From Phytophthora colocasiae (lineage: Eukaryota; Oomycota; Peronosporomycetes; Peronosporales; Peronosporaceae), in NCBI GenBank assembly GCA_018806915.1, contig JAGKQI010000088.1:372001-436000 (forward strand): a stretch of DNA of 64,000 nt, read 5' to 3'. The position numbers were made by a program, and so were the translations under genes. Below are positions 30,514 through 40,479 of the stretch, piece by piece; within the stretch, counting starts at the first letter, position 1; each line of letters begins with the position of its first letter. The notes below the pieces were generated by a model. That model saw nothing but the letters and a program-made list of their open reading frames with translations, was not told where the DNA came from and did no database searches.

Positions 30514-31787
30514 TTAAAAGAGTACTTCGTCTTCGTCGACCGCAGCGTTGGCGTCAATCAACCGAGCACTACGACGAAGTTGAGGGAGCCCCTGCTCCTT
30601 TCGCCTGGTATTTTCGAACGCAGTTATCAACACGTCAAAATCGGGGCGGAGAGTAGTCACAGGTAGCCAACTCGTTTCGTAAGTCGCAAGTAGCACTAGA
30701 TATTGCACCTCGCCAGCCTTTTTCCTTCGAGCGAGTATGTCGACTACGGGAAGACTCGCGCCTGCAAAAGCAGTCTCTTCAGAGCCAATGACAAGGCGCT
30801 CTATGTAACTTGTTGAGGGTAAGTCCTCCTCGTTGAGTGGACCTTCGTCATCCTCGCCCGGGGTAGTAGCGATGCCTTCAGGTACTTCAGTAGGGAAGGG
30901 TCGACTCCAGCGACCCTGGAAAGGTTTGAGTCGGTTTACATTGATAGTGACTACTCGGTTGGGGTGAGTAGGTATGGCGACCCGGTAGGCGTTCTCACCG
31001 ACAGTGCCAACTATACGGTAGGGGCCGTGCCAGGAGAAAGCCAATTTCTTCGAAGTCTTCTCTCCCCGGCGAGCTCTGAAATATTGGTAGACCTAAACTG
31101 CATCACCTTCCTCAAACTTAGTAGCGACTTGGTTTTGAAGTCGCTGCCCGTGGCGACTCTGAGCTTTAAGTAGTTGTCTTTCCACCAGCCGACGGGTATC
31201 GCGTAGCGACAAGTAGAGTCGTCGACGGTAAGTAGCGACCTCATTACTCTTCCACTGAGCGGAGGTGTTTAGGAACGCCAAGTCGAGAGGCAGCACGGGG
31301 TCACGGCCGTACAGACTGAAGAATGGGGAGTCACCTAGGGCCTCATGGTAGGAGGTCCGATAGGCGAAGAGTACTCTAGGTAGGTATAAGTCCCAGTCGT
31401 CTTGGGACTCACTCACATACATGCGTAACATACCAATTAGAGTCCCATTGAAGCGTTCGACGAGTCCCTGAGTCTGAGGGTGGTAAGCAGCTCCGAACAG
31501 CTTTTTAATTCCCAGTGTCTCGTACAACGATCTCGCCAACTCGGAGATAAAATTCGACCCTTGATCACTGAGTAGTTTTTCAGGTACTCCATGTCGCGAG
31601 ATCACTTCATTCACCATAACCTCCACAAAAGTCACAGAGTCCAAACGTTCGACCGCAAAAGCTTCTACCCACCGAGTGAAGTAGTCAGCAAACACTAGGA
31701 TGAACTTGTTGCCTCTTGGAGTAGTTACGAGTGGGCCGACTGCATCCACTACCAGGAGTGAAAAGGGACCAGACAGTTCTTGAATCG
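30514..31787 (-). pseudogene. element C integrase core and chromodomain-like C-terminus
   Basis: On the minus strand, the core begins SGPFSLLVVDAVGPL (first Asp), then LLSDQGSNFISEL (second Asp) and QGLVERFNGTL (Glu), a D-D-35-E set. TAG at 31090-31092 interrupts the frame at a position where Trp is usual. The same frame continues from 31089 with the GPY/F module (FSWHGPYRIVG) and ends at 30514 after a chromodomain-like segment (VVDILARRKKAG, YLVLLATYETSWLP). Its natural N-terminal finger is in the inverted block. It would insert the DNA copy and direct it to certain chromatin. Confidence 0.82.
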
Positions 31788-31793
31788 AGCTAA

Positions 31794-33051
31794 CCGTGAC
31801 TTTAGCGACTTGAGGAAGTCGAAGGAAAACGACTACTTCCACGATCATGAGGGAGTCGCTGATTTGGACGAACGTGATGTAGGAGGTGGAGAGACTGAAG
31901 TCACTTCGAACTATAACCAAGCTGAAGTAAGTGACGACGTGCCCACCGACTCAAGTGTCGAAGAGACTGTGATCGCAAATGTGGCTATCGACTTGTCGGA
32001 AAACCCCCGAAGTGCCGTCAACGCGGTGACTGTGTCCTCCCGACGGAGAAAGCGCCTGGATCCTAAATGGAGTGCTCTAGTCCGACGAATGGTGTACTAC
32101 TTAGTCAAGGAGGAAGAAAAGGTGAACCCCGTGTGTGCCGACTGCGGGTCGCCGCTCCTGAGTGACTTAGCTCTCCCGGAAGTCGATTGGGGAGATAATG
32201 ATCTTGAGGAACGAGCTCTGGCGAAAGTAGCGCAGTTCTATCGAGCGATGAGTAGCTCCGTGATGAAACGCATCGTGGGTGTGATAATGGAGAAATACTT
32301 GAGTGAAGGTCCACTCATCCGAGCTAAGTTGAAAGAGCGAGAAGACAGGTGTGACGACTGCCTAAAGACAGATTTACCGTCGCGAAAAACGCGGAGCCCG
32401 AAGCAAGTGCGCTTCGACCACTCCTCCTTGGCTGGTCAGAAGATCGAAGAACTGGGGCCTCGTTGTTCGCGTGAAGACTCGAACAGCGTGTACGAGTACG
32501 CGTACGTAGTGACTGATCCCGTGCGAGTCTCTACTCAGGAAGGAAACGATGACTCTCGGAAGACTGGACTGGTCGAGCTAGATGTACTCGACGGGAGTGA
32601 AGACACCGATGTAGTACCAGAAGGTAAGCGAGTGATTGGCTCAGTGGGCGGTGTGGAAGCTACTTCTCCTGGATATGTCGACTGTGTCCCTGTTGATATA
32701 CTTATTGACTCTGGAGCGGTAGTGAGCTTGATCGACCGTAAAGTACTCCGTCGGATAGGCCGAGCTAATGACTCTCTGCGACCATACAATGGAAACTTGA
32801 ACGGAGTGTCGGGTCACCAACTCAAGATACGAGGTGTTGCTGACCTGCCTCTCAGACTCGGGTCCCTGGAGATTGTTCGACCTTTTGTGGTTGTCGATCA
32901 CATGCACGTGGATGTGATACTTGGAACCGACTCACTCCGACAGTTCCGAGCTGTCGTCGACTTAGATACCAACTCTGTGACTCTGAAGGACACAGGTGAA
33001 GTATTCTCGTTGGTACTCCAAGGGTCGAAGAAGTGCACTCGGCCCGAGTGA
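31794..33051 (+). pseudogene. element C pre-protease region and aspartic protease (in the inverted block)
   Basis: The plus-strand ORF contains a Cys-pair motif (CADCGSPLLSDLALPE and later CDDC), an acidic segment, and a retropepsin domain near its end: VDILIDSGAVVSLID (catalytic DSG at 32707-32715), then HVDVILGTDSLRQF. It ends with TGA at 33049-33051. The next ORF starts 19 bases earlier in another frame, so a frameshift, programmed or accidental, is needed to reach RT. It would cleave the Gag-Pol polyprotein. Confidence 0.75.
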
Positions 33052-35618
33052 GTTCGACTGTTCGTATCTGTCCTGGGGGTCAAGCATTGGTAGTGTCCGA
33101 AGTCCGAGGCCAAGCAAGTGATGGACAAACAGTGCTAGTTGAAGGTGTCCCCGGACTGGACGGCACCGTACGAGTTGCCCGTACGCTATGTACTGTGAAT
33201 CAAGGAAAGTTGTTAGTCGAAGTCTGCAATGCTTCCTCTGAGGACCTGATCATCAAGAAGGGTACTCTGGTCGCGGCAGCCACAGTAGTGCCGGAGTCGG
33301 CTTTCGAGTTCGAGTCCCCGACGACTTCTCCGCGGGGTAGTGACTCAAGACCTGTCGAGTCCAGGGAAACTACCGAGGAGGACTGGGTGCATTCAGTAGT
33401 GAGTGCTGCAGGCGCTACTACAAACTCGTCTCACCACTCCATGCCGAACCTCGAGAAGGAACTAACTGATGAGTTTTCAGTTGACTTCACCGGTTCGAAG
33501 TTGAGTGAAGAACAGAAGAAACTGTTCAGGCAGACACTCGGGTCCTTTAGAGACTTGTTTGTCGAGACTTCCATGAAACCCGGTCGGACTCACTTACTCG
33601 AGTTCGAGATAGACACTAGTGACCACCCCCCTATCAAGCAGCGACCCTATCGCGTCTCGAAAGCTGAAGGCGATGTGATGGAGGCCGAAGTGCAGCAGTA
33701 CCTGGACTTGGGACTCATTCAACCTTCGAGTAGTCCTTGGGGCCAGTCCCGTTCTGATGATCCGCAAACCCGACGGAGGTATTCGCTTCTGCATCGACTA
33801 CCGACGACTCAATGCAGTGACTGTGAAAGACTGTTATCCGATGCCACTCATCGATGACATCCTGGATGTGCTAGGAAATGCTAAGCTCTTCTCAACCATG
33901 GACATTGCCTCGGGGTACTGGAATGTGCCGATGGCGGCGGGGAGTGTTGGGAAGACGGCCTTCGCCTGCAAGTTTGGACTGTTCGAGTGGTTAGTTATGC
34001 CGTTTGGACTGTGCAACGCAGTGCCTGCTTTTGAGCGACTTATGGAAGGAGTACTTGTTGACTTGAAGTGGAGGACTTGCTTAGTCTACTTGGACGACTG
34101 TGTAGTATTCAGTGACGACTTCCCAACTCACCTTTTGCGACTTCGACAAGTACTCGAGCGCTTCAGGACTGCCGGTTTTAAACTCAAGATGAAGAAGTGC
34201 AAGTGGGGTCGTGACCAAGTAGCTTTCCTCGGTCACATAGTCACTCCCTCCGGCATACTTCCTAACCCTGAGAAGGTAAAGGCAGTCATGAATGTCGAGC
34301 GACCCAGTGACCTCCGTGCAGTTCGCGCGTTCTTGGGCCTGACTAGTTACTTCCGGAGGTACATACCGGGGTATGCAGCTATCTCTGCACCCATTGAGAG
34401 GCTGAAGGCCAAGGGTGTTCCTTTCGAGTGGAGTTCTGACTGCGAGTCCGCTTTCGTGCAGCTCAAACGTAAGCTAGTCGAGCCTCCTATTCTAGTCTAC
34501 CCCGACTTCCACAAGCGGTTTAAGCTTTATGTCGACTCCTCGAAGCTGGCCGTGGGTGCCTGCTTGATGCAAGAAGTCGCAGGTCGTGACCGAGCTATCG
34601 CCTACGCAAGTAAGCTGTTAGTTGGATCCGAGAAGAACTGGGTGAACCACCAGGATGGTACTTCGGAAATCGAGTGCTGGGGAATCGTGTGGGCGACTCG
34701 CAAGTTCAGGTGCTACCTCGACCGTTGTGAGTTCGACCTCTTCACTGACCACAAGGCACTACTGTGGGTGTTCAGTGACGCTAACAGGACTAGCAACGCC
34801 AAGCTAGCCAGGTGGGCGATGGAGTTGTCCCAGTTACGGTTCAAAGTGTATCACCGGCCAGGTACTTCCATGGGTCATGTTGATGGACTCTCTAGACTAC
34901 ATGCAGTGACTGGCAACGCTGTTACTATGGCAGACCTACTGAACGAAGCTAACGAGAATGAACCGGTTCCTGCCCTAGTCGGGGAGGGCGAGACTGAAGT
35001 CGCGACTGACGAGGTCGCTGGAACTACTCCTACTAGTACCGGAGGAAGTGATCAAGTCGTGGTCGGGGAGCGACTCCCCGTCGAAGAACTTACTGCCGAA
35101 GCTGCCACTCCGGCCCCGCCGCCGGGGGAGACTCCTCCGGACGAAGAACAACTGCTAGTTTCCCCCATTGACGTGTTCGGGCTGGATCAGGCACGCTTTA
35201 AGGAAGAGCAGAAACGCACTCCGTGGATACTCGCTATGATTGCCTTCCTAGAGAGTGGCGCCCTGGCGCTAGATGCCCAACTGCGAGCGAAGGTGTTGTC
35301 CTTGGCTCCCCACTACGCCGTAAAGAACGGGATCCTAATGCGACGAGTTCACCTAAAAGCTAGAGCTGGCCCCGCTCGGTCACTAGAAGTACCAGTGATC
35401 CCTGTTACTTACGTCGCAACTGTACTGCATCACTGTCACTCCGACGTCTTTGCTGCGCACGTAGGAGTCACCAAAACTATGGACAAGGTGCGTAAGCACG
35501 CCTACTGGCATGGTTGGAAGAAGGACGTCGCTGAGTATGTCCGCGAGTGTACTGTCTGTGGAAGTGGTAAAGGTTACCGCCCTTGGCGGAATGGACTCAT
35601 GCAGAAAATGCCCGCTTA
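33033..35618 (+). pseudogene. element C reverse transcriptase, RNase H and integrase finger (in the inverted block)
   Basis: Two overlapping frames (33033-33857 and 33757-35618) together give a full RT; the shift is one extra G in the run at 33739-33742, just after SSSPWG. RT motifs: KPDGGIRFCIDYRRLN, STMDIASGYW, MPFGLCNAVPAFE, catalytic YLDD (34087-34098), GHIVTPSG. No insert precedes YLDD, unlike A and B. RNase H (about 34510-34880) keeps its acids: YVDSSKLAVGA, SEIECWG, FTDHKAL. After a variable acidic linker comes the integrase finger HHCHSDVFAAHVG...CTVCGSGKG (35425-35570). The ORF stops right at the breakpoint. Confidence 0.83.
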
Positions 35619-35621
35619 GCT

Positions 35622-36745
35622 GCATTAGTCGCGGCTAGCGTCTTCCGATACCAGGCAGTCCAGTATTCGGGAGTAGCGAGCGCTCCCGGTGACGACTCCC
35701 TCGTTCTTCTTATGACTTCTTCTGGGATTCCCAATACGGTGCTCAGATCGGCTAGTGACATTTTCTGCGACTGGGACGCATTCATTTCCACTCTCTTCTT
35801 GAGTTCTACTTCGTCCAACGGAAAGAGTCGCTCCTCGAGCTCTTTGTCGTATTCTTCTGTTTCTTCTAGTACTCCATTATTTACTCCTTCAGTTAGCTCA
35901 TCCAGTTCTTCTTCGGAAAACACCCAGGTAAGTTCAGTAGTCGCCCCCGCGGCGCTACTCTTAGTGCTCGCCTCACCCCCACCATCCGCATCGGTGGTAG
36001 ACGACTCACTCGCAGTTCCACTCAGTTCAACTACGCCTTGAGTTTCCCGAGTCACACTCGCAGCCTCGACCCCGGTTTGTGTGACTTCTTCTTCAGTTAG
36101 ATCACTCACCAGTTGGCCAGTAGTTAGTTCAGTAGCGACTTCGGCAGTGTTCGCCTCACCCCCACCATCCGCATTGGTGGTAGACGGCACACTAGCAGTT
36201 TCATTCTCTATTTCGTCAGTCTTGTTAGTAGTCACTCCGGGTGTATCGTCACTAGTCTCGTTATCCGTCAGTAGATGATCAGTCTCGTCACGTAATTCTT
36301 CACGGTTCTTCGTAGGTTCATCTCTATTCACGCTCGTATCGGGGTCGAAAATGCTCTCATCGAACTCAGGACAGTCACTTTCACTTTCATCCTCACCTTC
36401 GGGCTGCAACTCAGTGACTCCCAAGTCACCGAGGGAAGTAGTTTCTTCTTTCACACTTGTTCCATTAGTCACCCACTCGCAGTGGACAACTTCACTCTTT
36501 GCGCGGGGCGCTGTCCAGTAGTTTACCGGGTTCGACTTCACCCGAACCTCATCTTCATACTCTCCCTCAATTTTATCAGTTCCAATCATGTTCACTCCAT
36601 TTTCAGTCGTTGTTTTCTTTACAGTTTCAGTCGAACTCACTCCATTTCCATAACGAGTAGTAGTGGGCTTGGAAGTGACTTCACTCAAGTCACTTAGCTG
36701 GCAGGAGGAAGGAGTGACTTCACCCTTCCCTTCCTCCAGCCTCCT
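35622..36745 (-). CDS. acidic Gag-Pol linker of element C, up to the inversion breakpoint
   Basis: About 370 codons in the gag frame, without a stop, follow the UGA. The sequence is rich in Glu, Asp, Thr and Ser (ESDCPEFDESIFDPD) with two related repeats (TNADGGGEANTAEVATELT and TDADGGGEASTKSSAAG). Its end (TAWYRKTLAATNAA) reaches the breakpoint AGCTAA, and the same phase is found at the start of the inverted protease ORF at 31794. It resembles the spacer before the protease in Ty3/gypsy elements. No enzymatic motif is present. Confidence 0.6.
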
Positions 36746-36748
36746 TCA
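36700..36748 (-). promoter_or_regulatory. candidate stop-codon readthrough signal at the gag end of element C
   Basis: The gag frame ends CAC TGA AGG. Four bases after the stop, GGCTGGAGGAAGG (36741-36729) pairs with CCTTCCTCCTGCC (36712-36700), 12 pairs with one T-T mismatch and a 16-nt loop. The frame after the stop is open for 370 codons and leads toward protease. A UGA followed closely by a strong hairpin is the arrangement used for gag-pol readthrough in some retroviruses. A plain nonsense mutation is the alternative. Confidence 0.5.
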
Positions 36749-38778
36749 GTGTTGTCCTGAGCCAGCAGCCGCCCCAGCCTTCTGGACTAGCTGGTTCAGC
36801 GCCTCTCTCGACGGGCAATTGGCCACTACGTGGTCCGCACCTCCACACAGGAAGCTGGCCCTAGGGCCTCGACTGGCTTGGTAGTTAGAGCGAGAATTCG
36901 AGTTCGTGTTTTGCGACTGCTGTTGCTGTTGACGTTGGCTCGACTGTTGCTGACGCTGGTAAACTCGGGGTAGCTCACACTCGACGTAAACGTGGCCAGT
37001 TCCTTGGCAGTTCGAACAGGTCGAGTTGTTCCTACAACAGTTCAGTCGACTGCACCCCAGCGTGTGACACCTTCCGCACACGATGTGACCCTCTTGAGTG
37101 TACAAGTCAGGTCCCTGTCGAATACCCCGGGTAGGAGTCACCGGTAGAGAAGTAGTTGGCTGAATCGCATACACTCCTTGACTAGTAGCAGGCATTGCCT
37201 GGTACTGAATAGCAGCCGCAGTAGTTCCTCCCTGAGTAGCAGCCGGAGTAGCGACTTGCACTTGTTGTTGCGCCAGGAGACTCTGAGTTTGTTGCATCAC
37301 AGTCAGCATTTGCTTCATCAAGTCATCGTTGGCAGTCGACTTAGGAGGCTCGTCCTCGAAGTCAGCATCGTCCTCCACTGGTAAGTGTTGGTTCTTGTAC
37401 AGGAGCACCGCTACAGCTTGAGGTATGGAATTCACTAATGAAGTGTCAAGCGTGTTCCGCCACTGCTTGTTACGAAGCCCTGACAGGAAATACTGGTATC
37501 TCATCTCCGGGTCAAAGTACTGAGCGGCGTCACAGAGACTCGAAATTAAGTCGCCCCACACTTCGGCCGACATACCTCGGGATCGTTTAGTCACCTTCAG
37601 TCGCTCAATCATCTGGAGTGGAGTCTGACACACGAACTGGTTGTGGAAGCGAGTCCTCAGAGTGTTGAAGTCGTTAATCTGGGAGTAAGTCCACCATTCC
37701 TCACCAGTTTTGCCCTTAAGACACTCCCTGAAGGCACTCAAACGTAGGGAGTCGTCAAGACCTTCAGTAGCCCTCTCCAGAAGGATCGGGCTTTGTCTGC
37801 CGAGGCACCATCAGAGTAAAACGGCTGAATCATTCGGACTGCATTCTTGATGTTGGACGGCATACCCAGCGGTGGTCGAGTCACTTGGCTCACAGGTTGT
37901 TGGTAGTTCGGAGTGTATTGACCGGGAAGTTGACTGGGAACCGGAGAGTACGGTTGGCCACCCAAGCCACTGGCAAGATGTCCAGCAGTCACCGTATTTG
38001 GAGCAGTCACAGGAGGGGGTAGACTAGTTGCTTGAGTCGAATTTGCAGGTAGCTGCTGTTGGCCCCAGTACGCTGCCTGCCCGGCAGTCGCTTGCTGGTA
38101 ACTAGTAGTGGCAGGAGTCATCGCAGGAACTGAAGTCAACGGTGAAGCCACACTCATAGGAGTCATAAGTGCACTGCTAGGGGGTACTTAAATAGCAGGG
38201 GCTTGAGTCACTTGAGGAGGAGCGGAGGTAGCCGCATGGGAGATAGGAGCTGGCGTGCTGTAGGAGAACCCGGCTGCTGCCGACCATCCTATTGGCTGGA
38301 TAAACGGATTGTTCAGTCCGGGGCCAGGATAGCCAGGAGTCGCTCCAAGCGTCACGTTCTGATAACTCAGGATCGCCGAGCGAGCAGACTGAGGTACACT
38401 TGCAGCAGGAGTCATCACCGGAGCAGTAGGTGGTTGTCCAGGGACTTGACTACTCCATACAGTTGGGTTAGTCTCCGCGGTACTAGTCACTACATTCACG
38501 CCAGTCGCTGCACTAGGGGTGTAACCAGGTTGAGCCATCAGTTGAGGTGGATACAAGTAGAGCTTGGTGGCATCGACTACTCCCATAGTCGCAACTCCCG
38601 GCTGAGTCGCTGACGGAGTAGGGGGAATGGGGAGCACTGGAGTCACCGGCTGCGTCGCGGGCTGGCTAGTCAAGGGAGTCGAAGCTTGAAAGTGAGTCTC
38701 ACCCCGGGGCACTGAAGTCGCAGTAGCGAGTCCAACACTCGAAGTCACCTCTCGTAAGGTAAATCCGCCGTGGGTAGT
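36746..38778 (-). pseudogene. gag: Gag of element C, main part with stop and frameshift
   Basis: The frame continues from the other side of element B. The N-terminal part is rich in Pro, Thr, Gln and Val. TAA at 38188-38190 interrupts the frame, and a one-base indel near 37787 shifts it just before the capsid core (SAFRECLKGKTGEEWWTY, INDFNTLRTRF). A typical retrotransposon gag domain (GMSAEVWGDLISSLCDAAQ) follows. A CCHC knuckle CSNCQGTGHVYVEC lies near the C-terminus; a second (LCGGADHVVANC) has lost its first Cys. It ends in a TGA at 36746-36748 followed by the same open frame, see the readthrough signal. Gag would pack the element RNA. This copy looks inactive unless the breaks are consensus errors. 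Confidence 0.78.
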
Positions 38779-38782
38779 AACA

Positions 38783-40449
38783 TGACATGATGTTAATTCC
38801 GATTTTCGAGCGACAGGTGGATATTACGTTACGATGTGATTGGTTATACTATGGGTTATAAGCGAAAGGGACTTTGGGACGCGGCCGCACCCGTGCGACA
38901 TCTGTGGAAGATTGTGGATAAACCTTCGCCTGACTGTAAAGGGGCCCAAAGGACCAGAAGTGTACTTCAGAGTGTGCACAACTCTGAAGGTCAACTACAC
39001 TCTGTCTGGTCACCGGACTTTCCCCGACGATGAGTGCCTAAGTTCTGGCGGAAAGTCTCTCAGAAGAACGTATCTCTGAGAGACCTCATCCCGTTACCGT
39101 CCAGCGCGACGATGGATGGTTCAAGGATTCACAACATATACCCGCAGAGACCAAGTATCGCACACTGGACGCCGCGCACCCGCGCAACCCCCAAGATCTT
39201 CGTGTACGTTGTAGCATTGGTGCTCCGTACTCTGGTTACTTACTCAAAACTCTGGTATCTCTAACTCTGAGTGACTAAGACTCTGAAAACCAAGTGATAT
39301 CAGACTCTGAAACCACCGAAGATTCAAGACCATACTGAAACCAAGTGAACCCAAGTTCAAGTCACGCATTCAAGTGATTACTGACCTGCACATCCCCCGT
39401 AATGACGTCTCTACCTGTCAACCCATCGAGATCGGCTGCACAGACTGCATACTGAGACCAAGTTAAAGTACCAGATGTATACAAAGACCAAGAGTACCTG
39501 AGATATGACGACTGACTGCATAAAGGACGCAAAAGACGACAAGAAGAAGAGAGTCACCAGAGATATATGATAGTTATGAGGAAGATAAACGATAAACAGA
39601 GTTCAATTTGCTTGCTACTGCACAAGTCCGCTTGAGAGGTATTCAAGCCACTACGTCATCACGTACGTCGTGTGATCTCCACCAAATTCAATCCCTTAGG
39701 TGGAGATCAGGTAACGTAGAGACCTGAAAGGACCCGCCTATTCCATATCCTAGTTGGGTCGTTTGTTTTGTCTCTAGCGGTAGCCCATTTCATATTGATC
39801 GTTTGGACAGGCTCTGGAAACTAGACAGTCGTTTTCAGAGTGCAAGGTAGACTGTTATATATAGCCGATTGTATTGGTTTATATTTTCCCTCTATATTAG
39901 AGGGTGGTGCGCGAACGTAAAGGGATACCAGACAGACCAGGTGTCTGGTAGTAAGTCCCCTAGTTGACCTGGAGTATTAGCCCACCGTTCAAGGGCCTAG
40001 AAAGAATAAGAACGGCTGTATATATTTGTATATTTTCGAACTCTGTATATCGGTTGTTTATCTCTGAAAGTCAGGTATCTCGGTTCTGGATTTGTGATAT
40101 TCAGACACCGAATTCGACTTTTCTCGGGTATATTAAACTCTTTTCGTCCGCCGACTTCATGGAAAACACTTTGGTTTCCAGAGATTCCGACTCCCGAACG
40201 CTCCTGGAAGGATTTTCCTGAATACCGACACCAGACTCCAAGGGAACCCCAACCTCTCTTCACAACACATTCTCAGACTCCGGCGAGGGTCATATTTCCG
40301 AAGACAACGAACCCACGAGGATACCGCAAGGTACCACACGCCAACCTACCGTTGTACGGCTCTGAAAAAAACCTTTTTCGGTAGTCGTATAACTAGGGTT
40401 CACTATACGCCCCCTGCTCCGCGACCAAAGTTTCACCGACTTCGCGACA
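38783..40449 (+). repeat. 5' LTR of element B
   Basis: It starts TGACATGATG and ends CGCGACA. A TATATATAG box near 39857 followed by TTATATTTTCCCTC may be the core promoter. The ORFs within it recur in the other LTR and are not genes. It is nearly identical to 54025-55692. Confidence 0.93.
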
Positions 40450-40451
40450 AC

Positions 40452-40472
40452 TGGTGCGCGTGCCCGGATCTT
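40452..40472 (+). promoter_or_regulatory. tRNA primer-binding site of element B
   Basis: TGGTGCGCGTGCCCGGATC begins two bases after the LTR; 21 bases are identical to element A. GATATCACCG shortly downstream is also shared by A and B, although the surrounding leader differs. Confidence 0.8.
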
Positions 40473-40479
40473 TGGAATC

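Larger units (their letters stand above)
31788..35621 (+). other. inverted 3.8-kb block inside element C
   Basis: Everything between AGCTAA (31788-31793) and its inverted copy TTAGCT (35616-35621) is in plus orientation, while the rest of element C is in minus orientation. The block holds protease, RT, RNase H and the integrase zinc finger. The integrase core that should follow lies just left of the block on the minus strand, and the linker that should precede it lies just right of the block on the minus strand. The upstream join keeps codon phase; the downstream join is one base out of phase. Confidence 0.85.

Noticed and set aside
31794..35618. A separate plus-strand retrotransposon inserted in element C
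   Set aside because: It has no LTRs, PBS or target duplication, and its ends match exactly the missing parts of C; an inversion explains it better.
38836..39264. ORFs of 65-79 codons that recur identically at 54078-54506
   Set aside because: They lie inside the two LTRs of element B; the recurrence is due to the LTR pair, not a duplicated gene.
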